Source: Desulfocarbo sp964620595 (GTDB lineage: Bacteria; Desulfobacterota; Desulfarculia; Desulfarculales; Desulfarculaceae). Taken from it: a stretch of DNA of 45,728 bases. Shown here piece after piece: positions 1 through 7,836 of this stretch. The notes beneath the pieces are model-generated. The model was not told the origin of the DNA. It searched no databases and saw only the letters and a list, made by a program, of their open reading frames with translations. The position numbers and the translations under genes are program-made. The stretch lies in NCBI GenBank assembly GCA_964620595.1, contig CAZUHP010000025.1, positions 1-45,728 on the forward strand. Direction: 5' to 3'. Positions within the stretch are counted from its first letter, which is position 1, and the number at the start of each line of letters is the position of its first letter.

Positions 1-22
1 CCCCGCCCCCCCCGCCCCCCGT
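1..22. repeat. C-rich low-complexity tract at window edge
   Basis: A run of C with occasional G ends in CCCCCCGTC. This is the complement of the GGGGGGCGAC-type tracts seen elsewhere in the window, and it is cut by the window edge. It lies immediately upstream of the hypA promoter. Confidence 0.5.
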
Positions 23-23
23 C

Positions 24-52
24 TTGACCCTCCCCGGGCAGCGTGCTAGATT
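24..52 (+). promoter_or_regulatory. Probable sigma-70-type promoter of hypA
   Basis: The -35 box TTGACC (24-29) is separated by exactly 17 bp from the -10 box TAGATT (47-52), which puts the transcript start near position 59. The same two hexamers with the same 17-bp spacer stand upstream of the molybdenum hydroxylase operon at 4407-4435. The recurrence strengthens both calls. Confidence 0.6.
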
Positions 53-93
53 TGGCCCCTGTCCAGACACCCCGGCCAGAGGAACCAGTCGCC

Positions 94-444
94 GTGCATG
101 AGCTATCCATTGCCCAGTCGCTCTTGCAGATAGTGGAGCAGGAGGCGGCCCGCCACGGGGTGGAGCAGGTCATTCGGGTGGGGGTCAAGCTGGGGGCCTA
201 TTCGGCGGTGGTTCCCTCGGCGCTCACCTTCAGTTTCGACCTGATCAAGAAAGGCACCGTGGCCGACGAGGCCGAGCTGGCCATCGAGGAGGTGCCCCTC
301 CAGGGAGTCTGCCAGGAATGCGGGGCCAGCCTGGACCACATGGAGAGCCCCATCGCCGACTGCCCTAGTTGCGGCTCCAACAAGATACAGCTCACCCAGG
401 GCCGGGAACTCACCATCGCCTTCATCGAGACCGCCGAGGACTAG
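94..444 (+). CDS. hypA: HypA, hydrogenase nickel-insertion / zinc protein
   Basis: A 116-residue protein of the HypA/HybF family, which delivers nickel to [NiFe]-hydrogenase precursors together with HypB. The start is the GTG at 94: it gives the invariant N-terminus MHELSIAQSLL, whose His2 is the nickel ligand, and AGAGGA lies 10 nt upstream. The longer open frame from a GTG at 43 begins inside the promoter and is not believable. The structural zinc site is two CxxC pairs at Cys73/Cys76 and Cys90/Cys93. The usual partners hypB-F and hydrogenase structural genes are not in the window, although they could lie outside it. The downstream 3' region is G-rich repeat and then a convergent operon. 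Confidence 0.93.
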   Translation: MHELSIAQSLLQIVEQEAARHGVEQVIRVGVKLGAYSAVVPSALTFSFDLIKKGTVADEAELAIEEVPLQGVCQECGASLDHMESPIADCPSCGSNKIQLTQGRELTIAFIETAED

Positions 445-459
445 CCGCCGCAACCCCAA

Positions 460-513
460 GGGGGGCGACGGGGGGGCGACGGGGGGCGGGGGCGACGGGG
501 GGCGACGGGGGGC
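460..513 (+). repeat. GGGGGGCGAC tandem tract A
   Basis: Four copies of CGAC separated by runs of five to seven G (one interrupted as GGGGGGCGGGGG) begin 16 nt after the hypA stop codon. The same unit recurs at 11265-11368, 29046-29055 and 45714-45728, and in reverse complement at 31453-31528 and 33032-33092. Confidence 0.8.
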
Positions 514-596
514 ATGGCCTGGTTTCGCCATGGCGGAGAGCCTCTCTTGCCCTGACCGCCGGGGCGGTTCAGCCGGGTGGGAGAGGCCGTCAAAGA

Positions 597-632
597 CCAC
601 CGGCGGGAGGGTTTCTTGCCTCCCGCCGGTGG
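597..632. terminator. Strong hairpin between convergent hypA and the molybdenum hydroxylase operon
   Basis: A perfect 14-bp inverted repeat (CCACCGGCGGGAGG, 597-610, with its complement at 619-632) encloses an 8-nt loop. It lies 57 nt beyond the stop of the minus-strand operon. On the minus strand it is followed by TCTTTG, a weak U-tract. Either strand could use it. Confidence 0.6.
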
Positions 633-688
633 AGCGTTCCTGCTGGTCGAAGGATAGCGGCCGGGGCCCCCACGCCCCTTTGCCACCC

Positions 689-2962
689 TTACTTGAGCTT
701 GCCCGTGCCGCGGAGGATCTTCTCCGGGGTGATGGGCAGGTCCCGGCAGCGGAAGCCGGTGGCCTCGAACACCGCGTGGGCAATGGCCGGCGCGGTGGGG
801 ATGGCCAGGCCCTCGCCGGCCTCCTTGGCGCCAAAGGGACCCTCCGGCTCGTAGGTCTCCACCTCGGCGTACTGGCTGGGCGGCATATCCTTGGCAGTGG
901 GCACCTTGTAATCCAGGAAGGTGGTGTTCAGGGTGCGGCCCTGGTCCATGACGAACTGCTCGCTCAGGGTGTAGCCCAGGCCCATCTGGATGGCGCCCTC
1001 CAACTGGCCCTCCACCCCCATCTTGTTGATGGCCACCCCGCAGTCGTGGGCGGTGTACATCTGCTCCACGGTGACCAGGCCGGTGTCCGGGTCCACGCTC
1101 ACCTCGGCCACCTGGGCGCCGAAGGAGAAGGCCGGGCTCACCAGGCCCTTGTTGCGCGGGGTGTAGAAGCCCAGGGCGGTGAGGGGTTCGCCCCGGCGGC
1201 CGCGCAGGGCCTTGTACACGCACTCGGCAAAGGACATGCGCTTCTTGGGGTTGGCCTTGACGAACACCTCGTCGTTCTCAAAGCCGATGTCGTGGATCTG
1301 GTTCAGGTCGAACTCGGCGAAGAGCACCGGGATGAGCATGTCCTTTATCTTCTTGGCCGCTTCGATGATGGCGTTGCCGTTCATCAGGGTGACCCGGCTG
1401 CCCCAGGAGCCCAGGTCCGCCTTGGGGGTGGTGGCGGTGTCCATGGCGATGAGGCGGATCTTCTCGATGCCGATGCCCAGCTCGGCGGCCAGTATCTGGC
1501 GCAGCACGGTGTCCGGCCCCTGGCCGATGTCGCAGGCCATGGTGGCCAACTGGGCGGTGCCGTCGTCGAACACCTTCACCTCGGCGGCGGAGAAGTTGTA
1601 CTTGGTGTTGAACCAGTTGAACACCCCGCCGGAGATGAAGGAGAAGCAGCCCACCCCCAGGCCCTTGCCCGGGGTCTTGGCCTTGCGCTTGGCGTCCCAG
1701 CCGGATATCTCGCGCACCTTTTGCAGGCACTCCTTGAAGCCGCAGGAGGACACCGTGGCCACGTCCGGGATCACGTCGCCGCTTTCCATGGCGTTGATGA
1801 TCCGCAGCTCGATGGGGTCGATGCCCAGCTTCTCGGCCGCGATGTTGAGCTGGGTCTCGTTGGCAAAGGCGGCCTGGGGCGCGCCGAAGCCGCGCATGGC
1901 CGAGGCCGGCGGCTTGTTGGTGTACACGTGGCGGCCGTAGTAGCGGTAGGCCGGGAAGTTGTAGAGCATGTTGCCGAAGGTGCCGCAGAGGAAGGTGGCG
2001 GTGGGGCCCATGGCGTTGTAGGCGCCGCCGTCCAGCATGACCTGGAAGTCCTTGGCCAGGAGCTTGCCGTCCTTGGAGAAGCCCACCTTGGAGTAGATGC
2101 TCATGGGGTGGCGCCGCCGGCCGTAGGCCAGCTCGTCGGAGCGGGAGAGGGTGAACTTCACCGGCCGGCCGGTGCGCAGGGCCATGAAGCTGGCGCAGAA
2201 CTCCCAGGGCCGCAGCTCCATCTTGCCGCCGAAGCCGCCGCCGATCTGGGTCTTCATCACCCGCACGTGGTTCTCGGGGATGCCCAGGGTGTGGGCCAGG
2301 AGACACTGCACGATGTAGGGGGTCTGGGTGCTGGTGTAGAGGGTGACGCGGCCGCCCTCCTCGGGCACCGCGATGGAGGAGCAGGGCTCCAGGTAGGCGT
2401 GGCTCACCGCGTGGACCTTGAACTCGTCCTCCAGCACCAAATCGGCCTTGTCGAACCACTTATCCAGGTCGCCGTACTCGATCTTGCGCACCAGGGAGAC
2501 GTTGCCCTCGCTCTCCTCGTGGATCAGGGGCGCGCCCTCGGCGGTGGCCTCCTCCACGCTGAACACGGCGGGCAGCTCCTCGTACTCCACCTCGATGAGT
2601 TCCACCGCGCGCAGGGCGGTGTCCTTGTCCACCGCGCAGACCGCGGCCACCTCGTCGCCCACGAAGCGCACCTTGTCCACCGCCAGGGGCAGCTCGTCCT
2701 GGCTGGCAGGCACCAGGCGCCAGTTGCCGTACTTGATCTGGGGCGTGTCCGCGCCCACGATCACGTCCTTCACCCCGGCCAGGGCCTTGGCCTTGCTCAC
2801 GTCGATGCGCTTGATGCGGCCGTGGGGAATGGGGCTGCGCAGCAGGGCGCCGTAGAGCATGCCCGGGAACTTGAGGTCGTCGGTGTATATGGCCTGGCCG
2901 GTGACCTTGGCCTTGCCGTCCAGGCGGGGGATGGAGGCCCCTATGATGCTGGGATTACTCAT
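689..2962 (-). CDS. Xanthine dehydrogenase-family molybdenum-binding large subunit
   Basis: A 757-residue catalytic subunit of a three-part molybdenum hydroxylase (xanthine dehydrogenase / 4-hydroxybenzoyl-CoA reductase superfamily). Family marks are the N-terminal PRLDGKAKVTG block, the cofactor loop QIGGGFGGK near residue 240, RGFGAPQ, and the C-terminal GAKEAGEG near residue 714, whose Glu is the expected catalytic base. The AYxCSFR signature of form I CO dehydrogenase is absent, so CO oxidation is unlikely. The substrate cannot be read from the sequence; an aromatic acyl-CoA, aldehyde or N-heterocycle is possible. The start overlaps the stop of the FAD subunit by 4 nt (ATGA), so the operon order is 2Fe-2S, FAD, Mo. 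Confidence 0.9.
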   Translation of the reverse strand: MSNPSIIGASIPRLDGKAKVTGQAIYTDDLKFPGMLYGALLRSPIPHGRIKRIDVSKAKALAGVKDVIVGADTPQIKYGNWRLVPASQDELPLAVDKVRFVGDEVAAVCAVDKDTALRAVELIEVEYEELPAVFSVEEATAEGAPLIHEESEGNVSLVRKIEYGDLDKWFDKADLVLEDEFKVHAVSHAYLEPCSSIAVPEEGGRVTLYTSTQTPYIVQCLLAHTLGIPENHVRVMKTQIGGGFGGKMELRPWEFCASFMALRTGRPVKFTLSRSDELAYGRRRHPMSIYSKVGFSKDGKLLAKDFQVMLDGGAYNAMGPTATFLCGTFGNMLYNFPAYRYYGRHVYTNKPPASAMRGFGAPQAAFANETQLNIAAEKLGIDPIELRIINAMESGDVIPDVATVSSCGFKECLQKVREISGWDAKRKAKTPGKGLGVGCFSFISGGVFNWFNTKYNFSAAEVKVFDDGTAQLATMACDIGQGPDTVLRQILAAELGIGIEKIRLIAMDTATTPKADLGSWGSRVTLMNGNAIIEAAKKIKDMLIPVLFAEFDLNQIHDIGFENDEVFVKANPKKRMSFAECVYKALRGRRGEPLTALGFYTPRNKGLVSPAFSFGAQVAEVSVDPDTGLVTVEQMYTAHDCGVAINKMGVEGQLEGAIQMGLGYTLSEQFVMDQGRTLNTTFLDYKVPTAKDMPPSQYAEVETYEPEGPFGAKEAGEGLAIPTAPAIAHAVFEATGFRCRDLPITPEKILRGTGKLK

Positions 2963-3843
2963 GCGTCACCCCCTTTGGCCGTTTGGTAGCATTCCATGAT
3001 GACCCGCTGGGCCAGCACCTGCACCATCTTGCGGCGGTAGGCGGCGGTGGCACGCACGTCGTCGATGGGACGGCTGGCCCGCACGCAGGCCGCGGCCGCG
3101 CGCATGAGGAGCTGGGGATCGGGTTTCTGGCCGTCCAGCATGGCCTCGGCCTCCAGGCAGCGCACCGGGGTGGGTGCCACCGAGGCCAGGGCCAGGCGGG
3201 CCTTTATGATGTTGCCCTCCAGGTCCAGGGCCAGGAAACCGGCCACGCCCACCGCGGCGATGTCCACCTTGCTGCGGGCGCTCAGCCGGTGGTAGGCCGA
3301 GCCGCTGCGCTGGGGCGGGGAGGGCACCCGGATGGCCTCCATGATCTCCATGGGCTCCATGATGTTCATGCCCGGGCCGGTGAAGAACTCGCCCAGGGGC
3401 ACGTGGCGCCGGCCGCCGCGCTCCACCAGGATGACCGCCGCGTTGTAGGCCAGAAGCGGGGCGGCGGTGTCGGCGCTGGGCGCGGAGTTGGCCAGGTTGC
3501 CGGCCACGGTGCCCATGTTGCGCACCTGGTTGGTGGCCATGACCGAGCAGGCATGGGCCAGGGCCGGGTAGTGCTTGCGCACCTCGGGGTGGGCGGCCAC
3601 CTCGGCCAGGCGGGCGCCGGCGCCGATGACCAGGCCGTCGTCCTCCTGGAAGGTGATGCGGTTCAGGCCCGGCACCCGGCTGAGGCTCACCAGGTGGTGC
3701 ACGTCCATGAGCCCGGCCCGGAGCTTGGGCACCAGGTCGGTGCCCCCGGCCAGGACCTTGCCGTTGGTGCGGTACATGCCCACCATGTCCAGGGCCTCCT
3801 CCAGGGTGCGGGGCTGATGCAGGGTAAAGCGCGGGGTGGGCAT
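2959..3843 (-). CDS. Xanthine dehydrogenase-family FAD-binding medium subunit
   Basis: A 294-residue FAD subunit that carries electrons between the iron-sulfur and external acceptor sides of the molybdenum hydroxylase. The flavin-binding motifs are AGGTDLVPKLR near residue 35 and NMGTVAGNLANSAPSAD near residue 110. The start is the ATG at 3843, two nt after the small-subunit stop, with AAAGGAGG inside the end of that gene; the open frame continues upstream but runs over the small subunit in another frame. The length matches ordinary family members, so the extra iron-sulfur loop found in some 4-hydroxybenzoyl-CoA reductase beta subunits does not seem to be present. It overlaps the large-subunit gene by 4 nt. 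Confidence 0.9.
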   Translation of the reverse strand: MPTPRFTLHQPRTLEEALDMVGMYRTNGKVLAGGTDLVPKLRAGLMDVHHLVSLSRVPGLNRITFQEDDGLVIGAGARLAEVAAHPEVRKHYPALAHACSVMATNQVRNMGTVAGNLANSAPSADTAAPLLAYNAAVILVERGGRRHVPLGEFFTGPGMNIMEPMEIMEAIRVPSPPQRSGSAYHRLSARSKVDIAAVGVAGFLALDLEGNIIKARLALASVAPTPVRCLEAEAMLDGQKPDPQLLMRAAAACVRASRPIDDVRATAAYRRKMVQVLAQRVIMECYQTAKGGDA

Positions 3844-3845
3844 GG

Positions 3846-4334
3846 TTACGCCTCCTTTCCGCTGGCCAGCTTGGCCGCGGCGGCCTGGATGGCCTCCACG
3901 ATCTTCACGTAGCCGGTGCAGCGGCAGAGGTTGCCGTCCAGGCCCTGGCGGATCTCCGCCTCGCTGGGCGAGGGGTTCTGGTCCAGGAGCGCCTTGGCCG
4001 AAAGGATCATGCCCGCGCTGCAGAAGCCGCACTGCACGGCGCCTTTTTCGATGAAGGCCTCCTGCAGGGGGTGCAACCGGTCGGCCGAGGGGGCCAAGCC
4101 CTCTATGGTGGTGACCTCGCGCTGGTGGGCCTCGGCGGCCAGGGTCAGGCAGGAACTCACCGCGCGGCCGTCCAGGAGCACGGTGCAGGCCCCGCAGTCG
4201 CCCTGGTTGCAGCCGATCTTGGTGCCGGTGAGGTTCAGCTCCTCCCTGAGCACCTCGGCCAGGCTGGCGTGGGGCTCCACCGCCACCTCATAGCGGTCGC
4301 CGTTCACTATAAGTTCTATCAGTTGCTTTGCCAC
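3846..4334 (-). CDS. Xanthine dehydrogenase-family [2Fe-2S] small subunit
   Basis: A 162-residue iron-sulfur subunit and the first gene of the operon. The plant-type ferredoxin site is Cys42, Cys47, Cys50 and Cys62 (CNQGDCGAC then C). The second, helical [2Fe-2S] site is QCGFC near residue 102 plus LCRCTGY near residue 137. This is the complete cysteine set of the CutS/CoxS type. It is preceded by a good promoter at 4407-4435, leaving a leader of about 65 nt. Electrons should flow from the molybdopterin subunit through these clusters to FAD. Confidence 0.93.
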   Translation of the reverse strand: MAKQLIELIVNGDRYEVAVEPHASLAEVLREELNLTGTKIGCNQGDCGACTVLLDGRAVSSCLTLAAEAHQREVTTIEGLAPSADRLHPLQEAFIEKGAVQCGFCSAGMILSAKALLDQNPSPSEAEIRQGLDGNLCRCTGYVKIVEAIQAAAAKLASGKEA

Positions 4335-4406
4335 CTTGTGCCTCGCTTGTTGGGGATAGGTGGATCATTTGCCAGGGAATACGCCACTATGGTCTGCATA
4401 AGCCTA

Positions 4407-4435
4407 AATCTAGCAGCCCGGAGGGCCCAGGTCAA
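4407..4435 (-). promoter_or_regulatory. Probable promoter of the molybdenum hydroxylase operon
   Basis: On the minus strand, TTGACC (4435-4430), a 17-bp spacer and TAGATT (4412-4407). Both hexamers are identical to those of the hypA promoter at 24-52. The predicted start of transcription is near 4400. Confidence 0.6.
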
Positions 4436-4476
4436 GCGCTGGATTGGCCCCCACGCTTCGTTCTCTATAGTGAACG

Positions 4477-5274
4477 CTAACGCCCCGGGGCCGCCACCTG
4501 GGGGACCAACTGCTCGTCCGGGGTGAACAGGCGCCGCCGGGCCAGAAAGACCGCCAGCACGCTGCCCAGGGTGGTGGAGCCCACCAGCATGAGCATCACC
4601 ACTATCTGGTACTTGATGGCCAGCACCGGGTCGGCCCCGGCCAGTATCTGGCCGGTCATCATGCCGGGCAGAAAGACCACCCCCACCCCCATCATGGAGT
4701 TGAGGGAGGGGATCATGCCCGCCCGCACCGCGGCGGCGAACATGCTGGCCGTGGCCTCGGCCCGGTCCGCGCCCAGGCTGAGCAGCATCTCCACCTCCTC
4801 GCGCCGGGCGCGCACGTCGCTGAACAGGCGGTCCAGGGCCAGGGCCATGGCGTTCATGGAGTTACCCACCACCATGCCGCCCAGGGGCAGGAAGTAGCGC
4901 GGGTCCCACCAGGGCCGGGCCTGCACCACCACCGCCACCACCACGAAGCTCACCACCAGGTAGGAGAGCAGCATGGAGGCCAGGACCGGCCGGAACACCG
5001 GCACCCCCTTGCCCTTCACCCGGTTGGCCACGATGCGGGCGGCAAAGAAGATCATGCCCGCATACAGGACCAGGGTCAGCCAGGGCAGCCGCCAGGCAAA
5101 CACGTATACCAGCACGTAGCCCATGAGAAAGAGCTGGGCAAAGGTGCGCACCGTGCCCACCAGGATGTCCCGGCCCAGGCCCAGGCCCAGCCACAGGGAG
5201 GCCCCCGCTGCCAGGGCCACGAAGACCAGGGCCAGGGCCAGTTGCCAGGGTTCTATGAGGGGGATGCCGTTCAT
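4477..5274 (-). CDS. fetB: FetB-type ABC transporter permease (UPF0014 / YbbM family)
   Basis: A 265-residue polytopic inner-membrane protein with about six or seven hydrophobic segments. It matches the FetB family: the motif GMVVGNSMNAMALALDR near residue 132 and the conserved loop GMIPSLNSMMGVGVVFLPGMMTG near residue 188 are diagnostic. In Escherichia coli, FetAB exports iron and protects against peroxide. The gene starts by a 4-nt ATGA overlap with the ATPase gene upstream, so the two are translationally coupled. Its location near the Feo locus supports a role in iron balance, but the substrate is inferred from the family. Confidence 0.85.
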   Translation of the reverse strand: MNGIPLIEPWQLALALVFVALAAGASLWLGLGLGRDILVGTVRTFAQLFLMGYVLVYVFAWRLPWLTLVLYAGMIFFAARIVANRVKGKGVPVFRPVLASMLLSYLVVSFVVVAVVVQARPWWDPRYFLPLGGMVVGNSMNAMALALDRLFSDVRARREEVEMLLSLGADRAEATASMFAAAVRAGMIPSLNSMMGVGVVFLPGMMTGQILAGADPVLAIKYQIVVMLMLVGSTTLGSVLAVFLARRRLFTPDEQLVPQVAAPGR

Positions 5275-5939
5275 GGTATTCGCTCCAGACGTCCGCCGGC
5301 CAGGCGGTAGCAGGTCAAATCGCCGGCCTGATCAAGGGGCTCCTGGTGGCTCACCATGACCACCGCCCGGCCATCCTGGCCGCGGTACTCGCCGGCCAGG
5401 CGCTCCACCACCTGGCGGGTGTCCTGGTCCAGGGCCGCCACCGGCTCGTCCAGGAGCAGCACCTTGGGCTGCATGAGGAGCAGGCGGCCCAGGGACAGGC
5501 GCTGCCTCTGGCCCACCGAGAGGGTTTCCGCCTGGTCGGCCAGCCCCACCCCTTCCAGCCCCAGGCGCTCCAGCCAGTGCTCCAGCTCTTTTCGCTCCGG
5601 CGGGGCGGCGCCCCCGGCGGCCCGCAGGCCAAAGGGCAGCAGCAGGTTTTGCTCCACCGTGCCGGGCAGCATCACCGGGCTCTGGGGCATGAGCGCCACC
5701 TGGCGGCGCAGGCGGGTAGGGGGGAGGGCCTCCAGGGGCTGGCCCTGGAAGCTGATGCTGCCGCCGGTGGGCGAGATGAGCCGGTTCATGAGGCGCAGGA
5801 GGGTGGACTTGCCCCCGCCCGAGGGACCGCTGATCCACACCAGCTCGCCGGGCTCCACCGCCAGGTCCACCCCGGCCAGCACTTGCTTGCCGCCGGGGGC
5901 CGCGTAGGTTACCTGCTGCAGGCTGAGAAGGGGGGCCAT
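5271..5939 (-). CDS. fetA: FetA-type ABC transporter ATP-binding protein
   Basis: A 222-residue ATPase with Walker A GPSGGGKST near residue 38, Q-loop MPQSP, signature LSVGQRQR near residue 140, Walker B VLLLDEP and switch His in SHQEP. The gene pair with the FetB-like permease identifies it as the energising subunit of that exporter. A G-rich tract (5961-6029) lies just upstream of the start, between this gene and the end of the DUF362 gene. I see no clear promoter there, so it may be read from upstream. Confidence 0.85.
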   Translation of the reverse strand: MAPLLSLQQVTYAAPGGKQVLAGVDLAVEPGELVWISGPSGGGKSTLLRLMNRLISPTGGSISFQGQPLEALPPTRLRRQVALMPQSPVMLPGTVEQNLLLPFGLRAAGGAAPPERKELEHWLERLGLEGVGLADQAETLSVGQRQRLSLGRLLLMQPKVLLLDEPVAALDQDTRQVVERLAGEYRGQDGRAVVMVSHQEPLDQAGDLTCYRLAGGRLERIP

Positions 5940-5960
5940 GGCTTATGCGTCTCCATGCTC

Positions 5961-6029
5961 GGGGTTGGGGGTGGCGTTGGGGGTGGCGGGGGGCGGGGGG
6001 GCGGGGGGGCGGGGACGGGGGAGCAGGGC
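5961..6029 (+). repeat. G-rich tract E upstream of fetA
   Basis: Long runs of G broken by TT, T or C (GGGGTTGGGGGTGGC, then GGGGGGCGGGGGGGC repeated, then GGGACGGGGG). It contains several G-runs of four or more, so it could form a G-quadruplex on the plus strand. It lacks an exact GGCGAC unit but resembles the other tracts. It fills the gap between two minus-strand genes. Confidence 0.65.
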
Positions 6030-6052
6030 GGCAACCCCCGCCCGCGCCTCCC

Positions 6053-7207
6053 CTACACCTTGATGAGTTCGTACTCCCGGCTGCCCAGGCCGATCTGCTG
6101 AGCGTAGTCGAGCTGGATAGACCAGTCCACCTTGGGGTAGAGGTCGCGGAACTTGTCCGCGCCCGGCTCCAGGGCGTGCTTCAGCTCGCTGCCCGCCAGG
6201 CCGGGGGCCTGGTTCACCAAATCCACGCTGGCCTGGTCGATGGCCACCGGGTCGGTGGCGGCCAGGATGCCGATGTCGCCCACGATGGGCGCGTCCTGGA
6301 AGGGGTAGCAGTCGCAGGCCGGGCTCACCTGGGTGATGAAGTTGAAGAACACGCTGCGCTCCTGTTTGCCCAGGAGCACCGCCTTGGTGTAGGCCACCAT
6401 GCGCCGCAGGAACTCGGGGACCTGGGCGTCCCACTCTATGGAGATGGCGACGTGGGGGCAGGTCAAGAGGCAGTCCCCGCAGCCGATGCACTTGTCGGGG
6501 TCCTTTTGGGCGCGCAGCTCGGGCTTTTGGGACTCGGGCGGCGCGGGCGGGTCGCTGCTTTCCCGGCGGACGAGCTTTATGGCCGCGGCCGGGCAGCGGC
6601 GGATGCACTCGCCGCAGGCGATGCACTTGGCCGCGTTGATGGTGGGCGAGACGTTGCTGTGCATGAAGAGCTTGCCCCGGCGGCTGGCCGCGCCCATGCC
6701 CAGGTTCTTTATGGTGCCGCCGAAGCCGGCCAGCTCGTGGCCCTTGAAGTGGGCGATGGAAACCAGGGCGTGGGCGTCCACCACCTCGGAGCCGATATAG
6801 GCCTCCGCGCACTCGGGCAGGTCCACCTTCACCGCGGTTTCGCTGCGCCCCCGGAGCCCGTCGCCGATGACGAGGGGCGCGCCCACCACGCTGTAGGCAA
6901 AGCCGTTTTCAATGGCCGTGACCAGGTGGCTGGCCGCGTCGGAGCGGGTGCCCCCGTAGAGGGTGTTGCTGTCGGTGATAAAAGGCTTGGCCCCGGCGGC
7001 CTTCACCGCCTCCACCAGGCGGCGCACTATGACCGGCCGCACGTAGGCGGTGTTGCCCTTTTCGCCGAAATGGAGCTTCAGGGCGGTGAGCCCGCCGGGC
7101 TTCATGCGCCCGGCCAGGTCGGCCTTTTCCGCCAAGGTGTCGAGCTTGTCCATGAGCGAACGCTGGGGCGTGGCGCGCAGGTCGGCGAAATACACCTTAC
7201 TTGCCAT
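6053..7207 (-). CDS. DUF362 protein with two [4Fe-4S] clusters
   Basis: A 384-residue DUF362 protein with a bacterial ferredoxin insert. The N-terminal DUF362 part contains LKLHFGEKGNTAYVRP and ITDSNTLYGGTR. The middle has two ferredoxin motifs, CIACGECIRRCP and CIGCGDCLLTCP, each a full four-Cys site followed by the Cys-Pro partner. The C-terminal half returns to DUF362 with SPACDCYPFQDAPIVGDIG and TDPVAIDQASVDLVN. The start chosen is the ATG at 7207 with GGAGG eight nt upstream; 13 further in-frame codons upstream give an Arg/Pro-rich leader with no ribosome site. The biochemical role of the family is not known; an electron-transfer role is inferred from the clusters. Confidence 0.85.
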   Translation of the reverse strand: MASKVYFADLRATPQRSLMDKLDTLAEKADLAGRMKPGGLTALKLHFGEKGNTAYVRPVIVRRLVEAVKAAGAKPFITDSNTLYGGTRSDAASHLVTAIENGFAYSVVGAPLVIGDGLRGRSETAVKVDLPECAEAYIGSEVVDAHALVSIAHFKGHELAGFGGTIKNLGMGAASRRGKLFMHSNVSPTINAAKCIACGECIRRCPAAAIKLVRRESSDPPAPPESQKPELRAQKDPDKCIGCGDCLLTCPHVAISIEWDAQVPEFLRRMVAYTKAVLLGKQERSVFFNFITQVSPACDCYPFQDAPIVGDIGILAATDPVAIDQASVDLVNQAPGLAGSELKHALEPGADKFRDLYPKVDWSIQLDYAQQIGLGSREYELIKV

Positions 7208-7294
7208 GGGAATTGGCCTCCGTCTAGGGTGGTCTGGTTTCTCCACCCCAGGCTAGGGGAGGCGGCGGGGGGTGTCAAGACGGGGGCCGGAAGC

Positions 7295-7333
7295 ACCACC
7301 CGGGAGCCTCCGGCGGGAGGGCTCCCGGGTGGT
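7295..7333 (-). terminator. Hairpin downstream of the TAT-ferredoxin operon
   Basis: A perfect 14-bp inverted repeat, ACCACCCGGGAGCC (7295-7308) and its complement (7320-7333), has an 11-nt loop. It is 20 nt beyond the stop of the minus-strand membrane subunit. The following U-tract is poor, so termination may need Rho or it may be an RNA-stability hairpin. Confidence 0.5.
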
Positions 7334-7353
7334 GGGTCTTGGCGGGCGCGGCT

Positions 7354-7836
7354 TCAGACGCGCAGCGAGGATGCCTCCTCCGGCGAGCCGCCCTTGGCCC
7401 GGCCCCGGGCGATCAGGGCCACCAGGCCGGTGATCATGAAGGCCATGGCCGAGCCCAGGTGCATGAAGTCCAGCACCATGATGAAGGTGGGGTTCAGGAA
7501 CACCCCGGCGTTGCGGGCCACCTTGAACACCCCGCTGATGAACAGCAGGGTGAGCAGGAGCCAGCCCCAGCTGCTGCGCGGGCCCCAGGACCAGCTCCGG
7601 TCCAGCACCCGGCGCGAGAGGGTGAGCCGCCAGGCCAGGACCCCCAGCAGCAGGGCCGCGGCCAGGTAGTGCAGGTCGCTCATCAGGTAGAAGTCCTGGC
7701 TCCAGCCCAAAAGGGGCAGGTCCGCGATGTAGTAGCGCTTCATGATGGGAAGCTGCCCCATGCCGGTGAAGATGGCCGCGCCGGCGGCCAGGTAGTACAA
7801 CAGGCGGGAGCCCTTGCTGGTTCGGGTCAGACTCAT
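7354..7836 (-). CDS. Small integral membrane redox partner (four-helix, cytochrome b-like)
   Basis: A 160-residue protein with four predicted membrane segments. Histidines lie in or next to helices (SDLHYLAAALLLG near residue 56 and DFMHLGSAMAFM near residue 126), as expected for a haem-binding quinone-reactive subunit of the FdnI/cytochrome b type, but I cannot prove haem binding. It overlaps the four-cluster ferredoxin gene by 4 nt (ATGA), so the two proteins should form one complex: a periplasmic electron carrier on a membrane anchor. No catalytic subunit is encoded nearby. The C-terminus is short and polar (SPEEASSLRV). Confidence 0.6.
   Translation of the reverse strand: MSLTRTSKGSRLLYYLAAGAAIFTGMGQLPIMKRYYIADLPLLGWSQDFYLMSDLHYLAAALLLGVLAWRLTLSRRVLDRSWSWGPRSSWGWLLLTLLFISGVFKVARNAGVFLNPTFIMVLDFMHLGSAMAFMITGLVALIARGRAKGGSPEEASSLRV

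Noticed and set aside
43..93. A longer hypA reading frame starting at GTG 43
   Set aside because: It would begin between the -35 and -10 boxes of the promoter, and the family N-terminus MHELSIAQ begins at GTG 94, where His2 must follow the first residue.
460..513. G-rich tracts as CRISPR, att sites or IS ends
   Set aside because: Unit spacing is irregular, there are no transposase or integrase genes, and no flanking target duplication was seen.
689..2962. Form I CO dehydrogenase large subunit (coxL)
   Set aside because: The AYxCSFR active-site loop is not present; only general family motifs are.
530..2989. An 819-codon open frame on the plus strand, and similar frames at 22178-24337, 30578-32182 and 41888-43120
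   Set aside because: They are antisense to recognised genes, consist of His/Gly/Gln/Leu-rich low-information sequence, and arise because GC-rich codons leave few stops on the opposite strand.
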